Assembly: GCA_027604705.1 (NCBI GenBank)
Contig: JADHYV010000082.1
Coordinates: 1 to 64,000, forward strand
DNA length: 64,000 nt
Origin: Allomyces arbusculus
Lineage: Eukaryota > Blastocladiomycota > Blastocladiomycetes > Blastocladiales > Blastocladiaceae
Reading direction: 5' to 3'
The notes under the pieces were generated by a model, which had not been told where the DNA came from, did no database searches, and saw only the letters and a program-made list of their open reading frames with translations. Below, piece by piece: positions 21,101 through 31,125 of the stretch. Position 1 is the stretch's first letter, and the number at the start of each line of letters is the position of its first letter. A program made the position numbers and the translations under genes.

Positions 21101-24100
21101 TCACGCCTGCTCCACCCCACCACGGCATCCCTCCGCGTCACGACACGCCTCCCTCACCAGCCCTGGCGACACAACCACCGTCTCCGCATCCTCTGCTCCA
21201 CCTCCTCCAACCGTCAGCACCGCATCGGTCACGATCGGCGGCACCCGCGCGGCCGCCGCATGCCTGACATGCTTCGGTCTTGCCGCAGCCGTGGCCGACG
21301 CGTTCGTGAGCGTCGCCGACGACGACGACGCGCCCGACACGTCGGCGCGCGCCACACGGTCCTCGTCCCCATCGTTCGAGCATGGGTAAGGGTACTTGAT
21401 GTCCGGGACCGGCGGCGGCGGGGGCGGAGACGGCGGCCACAAATTCGGGGGCAGCGGCGCGGCCGGCGACGGGGGGATCCTCACAAGCGACGTCGGCGGT
21501 GGCGGCGGCGGCGGTGGTTGAACCCCTTCCTGCCGCATCGACGACGGCGGCGCAAACCCGACCGCCCATGGCGGTGCGTTGCCATCCCACGGCATCCCGC
21601 TCCACCCGGCACCGCCGCCCATAAACGGTACGCCTGGCGGCGGCGCGTACTCGTCCTCGGGCCGCAAACAGACCAGCGGGAACACCCCCTGTACGTTCCG
21701 CGTCAAATTGACTCCCGTGGCCCATCCGTCGCGGTAGGCCACTTCCACCCAGACCGTATCCCCGGGGACGAGCGCAATCTCGTCGCGCATCGTCGGCGTG
21801 TGCGGGTATATAGCGACGGCCATGAATTCGCCCCATCCAGTTTGGTGCAGGTACGGCCACGCGGCCATGGCCGCAGCGGTCTCGTCGTCCGGGTCGGCCG
21901 CGGGAGGGACGGTTGGCGTAGAAGGTGGCGGTGTTAAGGCGCTAGAAGTCCATGCGGAAGTCGATGGGATCGGGGGGACGTCGGGGTTGGGCGAGGACGG
22001 CGGCGGTGGAAGGACCACGGCCGCGACGGTCGGGGTACTCGGGTGCAACCCGGCGATCAAAGGGTGCACTTTCTCGGTCACGGCGGGGACCGGCGGTGGG
22101 GTCGGCGCGCGCGACGTCCATGCTGACGCGGACGCACCGGGCAAGAACGGTGGCGCGGAGTCGGTCACGGGCGACGACGAGAGGACCGCAGTGGACACGG
22201 ACCCCATGCTCGGCTGGAACCCGGCGATCAGCGGGTGCACTTTCCCGCCACTGTTCGCCCCCGCGGCCGTCGGCCACCCTATCGGGACCGTCGTTGGACT
22301 GAGCAAGTCGCTGCGCGGTGCGGTGGATGGGATTGCGCGTAGGGCCACCTCTTCCGCAGCAGCCGCAGATGGCGGCCTTGGCTGCGGGTACATGGCCCAC
22401 GCGCGCACGACCGCCGGTGGTGGCGGGACCGGCACGTCGTACGCGACCGCGTGCGAGTTTGGCGACACCATTTCCGGCTCCGAGTCTGAATCGAGCGGGG
22501 CCAGGACCGTCGGCGCGGCGCCCGACAAGATCGGCGGCGGCGGATCCAGCTGGAACTCGGTGCGGTGCGCCGTCGCTCGGTCGAGTTTGGCCTTGATTCG
22601 CCGCGTGCGCCGGTTCTGCCGCAAAATGTGCATGACGAGCAGGACGACCACGGCAAAGAGGACCGAGACGGTCGCGGTGAGAATCACGGCCCATGGACCG
22701 GCGACAGCGGTGCCGCCCGAGCTACCGGCCGCGGTAGGGAGGTCGGCGCCCGGATCGTCGCCGGACGCGGTGGCCAAGTCCGAGTCGAGTCCGGCCGGGT
22801 CCACGGTTACGCACCGCTTCGCGACGTTGCACAGTTTCCACAGGTAGATGACTTTGCCCGTCGGTGTGAGCGTGGCCCCGGCGTCCGCCGCGTTGCCCAA
22901 CGGGTCGGCACCCCCAGTCCCGGCCACAAGCCGACGTGTCGGCGACGCCGCGGCGTCCGCGTCCGGCGGGGACGTCGGTGACCGTGTCGTCGTGGATCCG
23001 ACCACGGGCGATACCGCAACGTCCGCCCCCGCCGACCGAATACACGCGGTCGCCGGATCGATCTGGCACGTGAATCCGGGCGGTTGCGGGAAGGGTACGG
23101 CAGCACGCACGCCGAAATGCACGGCCTTGACTTTGCGTAAATCGAGACTGGCCAGGTCCTTAAAGACCACGTCACCGATCCGCACGGCCAGCTGCGGGTT
23201 GTCGTAGACCGAGACGGATTTCAAAGTCGTGGCCCAGGTCTCGAGCGCGAGAATGTTCGTGAGCTGGTTGTGCGCAACGTTCAAGTCTTGCAACGTGTCG
23301 GGTAAGGTGTCCGGGTGCAGGTCGGTGAGCTGGTTGTTGGCGAGGTGCAGCGATTGCAGGGTTGTGAGCGCGCGCAGCGGCGGGACGGGGCCGGTGAGTT
23401 GGTTTTGCGCGAGGTCGAGGCTGCGCAGGCGCGGGAGCGAGGAGGCGAGAACGTCGGGGATGCGGCCGACGAGACGGTTGCTCGACAAATTGCTATCGAC
23501 GCGAGAAAAAAAAGTGATCAATCCAACGGCAACGCACGGATCACAGTTCAACAAACAAAGACGTACAGCAACTGCAACTGCCCTTTGCCCAACACCCCCT
23601 TGGGGAACTCGCCCTCGATCCCGTTATTCGACAAGTCCAATTCGCGCAAATTTGGCGAACTCGACAAGGGGCTCCTCGACTTGCCCGGATCAAGTACCAA
23701 ATCCACGTTATTGCTGAGCACGAGCCGGCGCAGCGTATCAAAAGTCGACACATCGACGTGCCCGCGCAGCGTCCCATGCACTTCGAGCACATCCACGCCC
23801 GTGACAGACGCCAAACTCGCCGGCAGCGCCGTGACCGCCTGCGCCTGCCGAATCGTAATCGAGTCCGGGCGGCCGCACGAGAGCGACGGCGAGGTATCCT
23901 CACCGGCGGATGGTGATGCCGAGGGTACAAGAATGAAGGATGGCGCTTTGGTCGTGCTGTTGACGAGGATCGGGGCAATGGCCGGGTCGAGTGCGGGCGC
24001 GGCCGCGACGGGTGCCGCTGCCGACGCAGCGGAAGTGGTGGAGACCGAGGCATCGCAGCAGGTGAACGCAGAGCCGAGTGCGGCCAGGTCGGGCGAGGCG

Positions 24101-24129
24101 AGCAGCTTGGCGCACGGCGGGGAGACCAT
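21101..24129 (-). CDS. LRR - transmembrane - SH3 receptor-like protein
   Basis: Exons (minus) 24129-23567 and 23492-21101; 2955 nt, 984 residues, one 74-bp intron that restores 'QLLNLSSNRLVGRIPD'. The N-terminal part has 'CAKLLASPDLAALGSAFTCC' and then leucine-rich repeats: 'NLRELDLSNNGIEGEFP', 'LRSLDLAQNQLTGPVPP', 'LQSLHLANNQLTDL', 'LQDLNVAHNQLTNI'. One transmembrane helix (about 452-477, 'VILTATVSVLFAVVVLLVM') is followed by basic 'RQNRRTRRIKAKLDR'. The cytoplasmic tail is Pro-rich and holds an SH3 domain at about 730-795 ('AVAIYPHTPTMRDEIALVPGD', 'DGWATGVN', 'GVFPLVCL'), then more polyproline. A good signal peptide (MTAHRLFLPLPAVVLVVAP) lies just upstream from 24226 but in another frame, so the true start may involve an unplaced exon. 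The role, perhaps surface sensing linked to actin or MAPK adaptors, is inference. Confidence 0.85.
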
Positions 24130-24926
24130 GCGGCGCAGGTCGCGGCGGCGCGTCGGAGCTGGCGACGCGCGGGGCCACGACGAGGACGACGGCAGGAAGC
24201 GGAAGGAACAAGCGGTGGGCAGTCAACCGGGAGCGGGGCGCGGCGCGGCATGCGGAATTCGGGCGGGCAGCGCGTGCCGGCGGAGGCGTGCCGCGGCCCA
24301 GAAGCGTCTATGTCGGTTGTGCGCGTGCTGGTCGTGGTGCGCGCCAGCGCCGTCGTCGGTTTGCTGTTGCTGCGGTTCGCGGAGGTTGGACGGATCCGAA
24401 GAAAAGCCGTGACGGTACTGTTGGTGGAGAAGGGTGGCGGCTGTCGTTGGTTGGTTCGATGGTTGGGCCGGCAAAGGGAGACCGCCAGTGTCGGGTCCCG
24501 GCGCACGGCGACGGCGCGTCGTCAACTTGGGATAGAGTCGAATGCAGCAAGCGGCGGCGGCGCGCGCAGGCGCCAGCGTCGTGGGCGCGAGTTGCCGGTG
24601 ACGATCACGGCGCCGGCGGCTGTCCGCCGTGGCGAACTGGCTTGGCGGGGCGACGACGAGCCAAGAGAGAGCGGCGATGGCCGTGGCAGCCGCGTCAGGC
24701 GCGACCACATCAGCCTCTCCGCCCAGCAAACGCGCGACCAACACACATTCGCCAGGCAGGCACGAGAGCTGCACCGTCGCCACGACCGCGACTGGCCCCA
24801 CCCAAGACACTCGCGCGCATGGCCTCGCGCGCCGCGCCGACCGACCGCACGACGGCGCTGCACCGTGCGGGCGCCCTTCGCCGCCGCCCCGCCCAAGATC
24901 GCGCCGCTGCATCTTTGCCAACAACC
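24130..24926. promoter_or_regulatory. Divergent spacer, LRR-SH3 gene / WD40 gene
   Basis: About 800 bp between divergent start codons. It contains an out-of-frame signal-peptide-like frame for the LRR gene ending near 24130 and otherwise shows GC-rich sequence in which I recognise no gene. Confidence 0.4.
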
Positions 24927-27360
24927 ATGCAGCACGCCGCGACGTCCGCCAGCACGCGTCGCAACCGGCACACGCACGACCCGGCGCCATGGTTCAGCGA
25001 CGGCGACGAGGAACACGCAACCGGCACGCACGACCGTCACCATCACCACGGCCACGACGCCGTTGACGATGCCGCCAGCAGCAGGGACTCCACCGGCGAG
25101 AGCTCGGACGACGACGACGACGCGCACCCGCCGGCTCCGCGCCGCGGCTTCTCGTTTGCGAACATGCCGCCTGACGCCTGGCAGATCCTGATGATGGGCG
25201 ACGACGCGGACCACCACCTGAACGAGAGCGACGACAACGACGGCGACTCAGTGCCTGACCTCGACACCGACAGTGGCGGCGACACGGACAGCAGGCACGA
25301 CCACGCGTCTTCGTCGGACCACGGCGACGCGGCCGCCGATTACGACGAGTCCCCCGACCCGGCTCCTCCACCACCACCAGACGCCGACGACCGCACGCCG
25401 GCGTACTTCATTTCCCCACTCGCACTCGCCAACTGGGAACCGCCGCCGCCCCCTCCACCGCCGACGATCCCCGAGTACTTTGATCTCGCTGGGCTCTCGC
25501 TTGACGCGCTCAACGCCGCCGGCACTGACATCGTGACGCCCGCACCGGCACCGGCACCTGCACCGCCGCTCCCGCCGTCATCGACGCACGGGCTCGCACC
25601 GGGCGCGGTCCCCGTGAACCCGTTCATGTACGGCCTGGGCGTTGCGGCCGCCGCGGCTGCCGCAGCCGGGTCCGGTCCGACACCCACAACGGCGGCAACA
25701 GCAGGCGGGTCGGCGACTTTGGATTTTGCGTCCGACGCGGACGGCGAGGAAATGTTCTCGGATTTGGATAGTGATGACGAGTATGGGGATCATGGCGACG
25801 TGGTGCGCCTCTCCACTAGCAGTCTGCCCTTTCCCTGGCTGTTTGTTTCTGACGGAGTTCCCGCATGCCATCTAGCCTCTGTTCCCATCCGAAGTGACCC
25901 CCGCCGACCTCGCGCGCGGCCTCGATATCCAGGGCATCGACTGGGCGCACTTACAGGTCGGCCGCGACGAGTACCGCGCGCAACGCAACCGCAGTTTCCA
26001 GTCGTACCGGAACACGTCGACGCCCATTACCAATCTCGACCAGGTCGCGACGCCGCTCGTGCCCACCACGAGCCCGTTCTACACGTTCCGGTACACGCAC
26101 CTGAGCACGAAATGCTCGCACGTGCACTTCCAGTTACGCAACGTCGTCTGGGCACCAACCAACAACGCCGTCGTGTACACGCACGACTTAGCGATCCGGA
26201 TCTGGGACGTCTACCGCAGAACGTCGCGTGTGTTGGTCGATTGCTTTGGCGACGCGAGGGTCACGCCGTGTGGGCCCGTGCGGCTCGCGACGTTGGCCGC
26301 CGGGTGTGGGGTGGTGGCCGCGGGCGGGTACCATGGCGAGTTGGTCGTGAAGGGGTTGGACAGTCTGGAGGAGCCGTTTGCGGGGGTGCTCACGCACGAC
26401 GCAAATGGGATCACGAATCAGATGGAGGTTGCGGAAGATCCCACCGGGAATGTTGGGGTCTTGGTCGCGTCGAATGACCAGAAGGTCAGGAGGGTGCAGG
26501 TAGGCGTACGGGAGGGGAAGTGGACGACGGTACGGCAGGTGGAGATGCCATGGGCGGTCAATGTACGTGTGGCCTTCGGCTTAGCTTGGTTTGAGTAACC
26601 GGTGCTCACCTGCGGTCTGTTTGTCTAGTGCGTTGCGCAGTCGCCCGATCGTCGCATGCTCGCCGTCGCTGGCGACGGGTGCGAGTCGTACATTCTCGAC
26701 GCGCAGTCGGGCCAGACGCTGTATATGCTCGCGGGCCACGTCGATTACTCGTTTGCGTCCGCATGGTGCGTTTGCTTGGACGTTCTGCCCTTCCCCGGCC
26801 CGCGAATGACTGACAATTGTGCTGACGTACCTCCAGGTCCCACGACGGGTACCTCGTCGCGACTGGCAATCAGGACCGCACCGCCCGGTCCGTTCGTCTT
26901 TCTTTCCGCGTCTTCCGGCCGCACGAACTCGTCTAACCTCCCAATTCCCTTCATCTCCACCAGAATCTACGACATCCGCTTCCCCTCCAAAACCCTGCAC
27001 CTCCTCGCCGCGCACGTCGGCGCCGTCCGATCCATCCGGTTCTCGCCCGACCGGCACCTGTTTCTCGCCGAGGACGCCGACTACGTGACCGTCGTCGACA
27101 CGACCACGTTCCGGCACGCGCAGGTGCTCGACTTTTTCGGGGAAATCGCGGGCATTGCCATTTCGCCCGACGCGGCGAGCTTGTTTGTGGGCAATGCCGA
27201 CGAGGCGTACGGGTCGATCTTGGAGTTTGCGAAAGTGGATGACGAGAGTGGCGAGCATGAGTGGGCGAGGACCGGCGGGTTTGCCGCGGGCGGGAGGGGA
27301 TCGCCGGTGGAGGTACCAGGAAGGGGGTGGAGGGATATGGAGGGGGGCGGCGGGTGGTAG
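24927..27360 (+). CDS. WD40 repeat protein, S. pombe C2A9.03 type (DUF2415)
   Basis: Exons 24927-25799, 25876-26562, 26629-26765, 26837-26887, 26964-27360; 2145 nt, 714 residues, introns 66-76 bp. The first about 330 residues are acidic and low in complexity (His/Asp/Ser runs, polyproline). A WD40 propeller follows with 'FYTFRYTHLSTKCSHVHFQL', 'YTHDLAIRIWDVYRR', 'SNDQKVRRVQ', 'EMPWAVNCVAQSPDRRMLAV', 'GHVDYSFASAWSHDGYLVA', 'GNQDRTARIYDIR' and 'VGAVRSIRFSPD'. The order and the 'PWAVN..SPD' and 'HLDYSFASAW'-type blocks match the conserved fungal family typified by fission yeast C2A9.03. The cellular role is not established. A 51-nt exon encodes the SHDGYLVATGNQDRTA blade edge. Confidence 0.88.
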
Positions 27361-29754
27361 ATTTGAATTTGGGGAGAGCGAATGAGGGATGCGCGCGGAG
27401 AATGTGTATATACGTCGAGGTGCCATGCGTGACGCGAGTTGGTTCTGGACGGGACCATGATGCAGAGTGAAGACATGAAGATGTGAGGATGCGAAGTTAG
27501 TCGCGTGAAAGACTCCTCACGACACGTTCACAGAGCGCGACATCAGCCATCGCGCCTGATGGCCAACCGCTTCGAAATTGTCGACCGCGTCCTCGGCTAT
27601 CGCGAGCAAAACTAACAAGCTAGACTTGTTGCAATCTCGCCGGTCTGCAGCGGCGCAGCTGCTGCGCCCGGTCGGCGCCTGACCGTGCAATTGGCCACCT
27701 CACTCGCAGGTGCTCTCAAGCTGGCTTGACCGCACAACGCTGCACGCTGAGCCATTGACGTGGGAACACTTTGTTCCCTTCTCACTTTGTGCGACTTGCT
27801 TCACAGGCTCTCAAGTTGAATTACTCCCTCCGCCATTTGGGTAATTGGGTTGCTGACTGTGCACTAGACGCATTTTGGCTGGTTCTCAAACCAGTCAGCT
27901 CAATGGTCCTGCTTGTGATCAATTTCTTCATTGTGGAACTGGGTTTGCAAGCTGGCATTGGGCCAGACAGAATGTGGCTGCAGTTTTGGGGCCAGAATTG
28001 CAGGCACATAGTTGGTCACACTTCACAGAGCTGATATTGATCAAACCACAATTGGATGGAGTTGAGGTTATGGTTGTGATTCGTCCAGTGGTGATGTTAG
28101 TGTGGATTTGACGCTGTAGTGCAGGGAGCTTGCTGCAACATTGTTGGTGGAGGGAATCCCCCACCTCATGGTAGCATCATTGGGCCCTATGGCTGGTATT
28201 GCTTGCAGTTGCTCTAATTTATTTGCCCCTTGGTGACTTGGCTCTGTTCAAGCTGCTGGATGGGACTAAATGGCGTGATTTCAAGCTGTTGGTCCACCAT
28301 ATTGGCCACCTGACTTGCGCATCTGAACCTGGTGTGTTGATTAATTACTTGGAGGGATCAAGTTGTTGTCACAGTCACTCTGTTTTTGTCGCCTTGTGTT
28401 GTTGGAAAGACAATGAGTGCATGTGTCTTGACTGACAGAAACTGGAAGCTCCCATGGAAAAAGGTTTGGATGTTGTGTCTGTCACACGCTAATGATTGCC
28501 CTTGCCCAGCAATAACTTTGTGATGTTGTTGCCTTCCTGGTCCTGGCCATCCTTGACAATTCCAGCTGCTGTGCACACATATTGTTGCTCAGAGTCCTGA
28601 CTGATGAGCTACTGGCGCCTTTCTGGCGCAGTTTGGCCGCCATAAACGTCGAGGGCAGCAATTGGCAGCAGGTACAGGTGGAGGCAGGTTGGTGTTTGAC
28701 AGGTCTTGTTGTGAACTTTTTGCACTCAAAGAGAACAGAACAATGATAACATCACCAGTTCACACTCAACATTGCTCTGGACACCAAATGATCCCATGCA
28801 TAACATCACCTTGAGTCACCTGGGCAAACAGCCAAACATTGAATTGTTGTGGGGCAAAACTTTGCCAGGCCAGGCCAAGCCAGGATGTGAGGTGATGTGG
28901 AGACCTTCAGTGTGTAGTCATTTCCACCTCCACAAGTCTGGTGAGCTTTGGCGAACTTTCATGGTCATCACAATTTGGCTGACCTTCCACCATGGACCAA
29001 AGGGATGCAGTGGTGTGAAACGCTGTGCAGGCCTTGCTTGCGCCATGAGAACAATTCAATGCCATCAAAAGAAGTTCACAACGTCAAGGACTACAGAAGC
29101 ATAAGTGGATACCTGGGAACAACTTGACAGCCTTGAGGACTGCAGTGGTAGGAATGGGTCTCAGGATTATGGAATTAACTTACAGCATCAAGAAATCACA
29201 TGTGATGGGGGGCTGAAAACCGCCTGGCTGCTTTGTTGCATCATCTCTACTGCTGCCAAGGATCAGCTCTGTGCATGCAACAGTGAGCCTGACCAAGGCA
29301 GCAGATGGTGGTACAACCACACAGCAAGCAAGTGCGTGCAAGAGCGAGTAAACCCGAAAATTGGTGGCAAGCAAGGCCAAGCCCAGGTCAGTGCAGTGCA
29401 AATGAAGTGGCCATCAGCCACAACCACCAAGGGTGATACTCCCAATGCAGAAGACTTGGACGTACTTGTCGAGACGATCCTAAAAAAAGCTCCCAAGACG
29501 CAAACTGGTACAACTGTGGGTACTTCCAAGGCCACCTCTACCAAGGTGCAGACTAGAGCAGCCAAGGCCTCCTCTACCAAGGCACAGACTGGAGTGCACT
29601 CAAGGCCACTACCACCAATTCCAAGGCTGGCATGACCACAAGCTTGTCCACCAAGACGGCGCAAGCAATAGCAGCGCGTCGGGCATTGCCAGCTCGAACT
29701 GCCAAGGACCAGGTGCATCAGCAGCTGCTTACAAGTGCAAGGCAATTGTTGGCC
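27361..29754. other. CpG-depleted repeat island, part 1
   Basis: From about 27.74 kb the base use changes sharply: CpG becomes rare while TG and CA are abundant, unlike the CpG-rich genes on both sides. Fragments read as protein over short distances (for example 27875-28110, 'QNVAAVLGPELQAHSWSHF'; 29105-29635, a Lys/Thr/Ala-rich stretch ending in repeats like 'KASSTKAQTG'), but no family is recognised. It is most likely an old silenced and mutated mobile element; its class is unknown. Confidence 0.5.
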
Positions 29755-30062
29755 AAGTCAGGCAAGTCAACCAAGGCCAAGGGCATGGATTAAAGTGCAG
29801 ATAGCAGCAGGAGCTATGCTGGTAGCAGTGATGACGATTCAGAGTCTTCTGCATTGTCCTGAATGCACTGGATTTGCCATCTTGTGCACCACCTTACTCA
29901 TGTGTGTTTGACCATTCTTTGTTGGTGTTTGGCCCTGCTTTTCTTTATTTCACTGAAGCATCTTTCTGTCTGTGCCCCCAACAGGGAATTGCCAGACATC
30001 AAGCTTCTTTCGCTGTGGCTATCAGGTGAGCATGTGTGTGAGTGAATAAGTATGAAAATGCA
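29755..30062 (+). repeat. Dispersed repeat, copy B (CpG-decayed)
   Basis: Same-strand counterpart of 14175-14495. Many positions that are CpG in copy A are TG or CA here, for example CGTCTTGTG to CATCTTGTG, TCGCCGGACATC to TTGCCAGACATC, and CGCCGTGGC to CGCTGTGGC. Both copies end at the same point (near GAATGAAAAG / GTATGAAAAT), which may be the element's 3' boundary. Confidence 0.7.
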
Positions 30063-31062
30063 GCCTGCACCAAACTTACAGAATCGCACCAAGAACTTCG
30101 CCTGAACAGAAGCTGATGTTCATGTCAACAAGACCATGGTTGCAGAAGCTGCCGCGCATGACGTCTTAGAACCCATGCATTGCCAATGGTCTTTAGTGGT
30201 TGCATTTTTTCCACTTCTCTCAGGCACAGTGAAGTTACACCTGAAAGTTTTTCCATAGTCCTGCAATGCTGTACAAATCCATCCCTGAAGGCAAAATGTT
30301 GCTGCTCACCATCAGCAGGCCAGATTTGCAATGATCCCCCAGAAAAGGAAGAAATTCAAACTCAAAATGATGCTGGGCAATGATCAATCCATGCTCAACT
30401 AGTGACTTGGACTGTGAAACTATGGCCAATGCAATGCAGCTGCAGACTTTACTTTCCAAGCTGCCATACAAGTCGACCAGCCTTCCTCCCGCCATGATGG
30501 TTCAATCTACACAGCCAAGTCTTGGTCGTGCATCATCAGTATGAGCCTGAGCGATTGGCCATTAATGTGGGCTGAGATACTGTTCACAGTTTCCAACCGC
30601 GAATGTGACCCGATCCCATGCCCTTGTGATGGACCGCGCATGACGACACCAACCAGACGCTTTTCAGCGACAATACTTCGTGGTCTGCCAAGCTTGTGAT
30701 CCAGACCCATTGTGGTCAGATCCCTGGCAGTGCCACAGGATACCGTTTCCATCCTGAGATTGTTCTTGCTGTCAACGATGGATGCTGGTCGCTCAGTCCC
30801 GCCGCATGTGGATGGCACGGTCAATGTCAAACATTCAAGACTTTGTTAGTGCGAGTGCCGGCGCAAGAACAAGTCGGCCAAAATATGCCGTTGTTTCGAG
30901 TTTCTCGCCAACATGAACGCACCACCAGGGATTGTGACGCTTTCTGCAGCGTTTGTTTCATCCTTGTTCTTTGCTGCACGTCGCGGTCACATGCAGTTGC
31001 CATGCTTCCATCTGATCACCCGGCCTGCTTCTCCAACAAAGACGTCGGTGCCAACGCCCTCG
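30063..31062. other. CpG-depleted repeat island, part 2, and promoter of the peptidase gene
   Basis: Until about 30.5 kb the sequence keeps the CpG-poor character. On the minus strand around 30790-30510 an open frame ('RSIVAEKRLVGVVMRG', 'GIGSHSRLETVNSISAH') looks protein-like but was not identified. CpG-rich sequence returns near 30.85 kb, where the promoter of the aminopeptidase gene is expected. Confidence 0.4.
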
Positions 31063-31125
31063 ATGCTCACGCGCAACTTCCTCTCTCTCGCCCCCCGCAC
31101 AACGTCCCTCACGCAACTGTCCACC

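Noticed and set aside
24078-24926. In-frame upstream extension of the WD40 protein
   Set aside because: The frame is open far upstream but overlaps the LRR-gene 5' end and is Arg/Gly/Ala-rich noise; the ATG at 24927 (CAACCATG context) opens sequence that resembles the protein.
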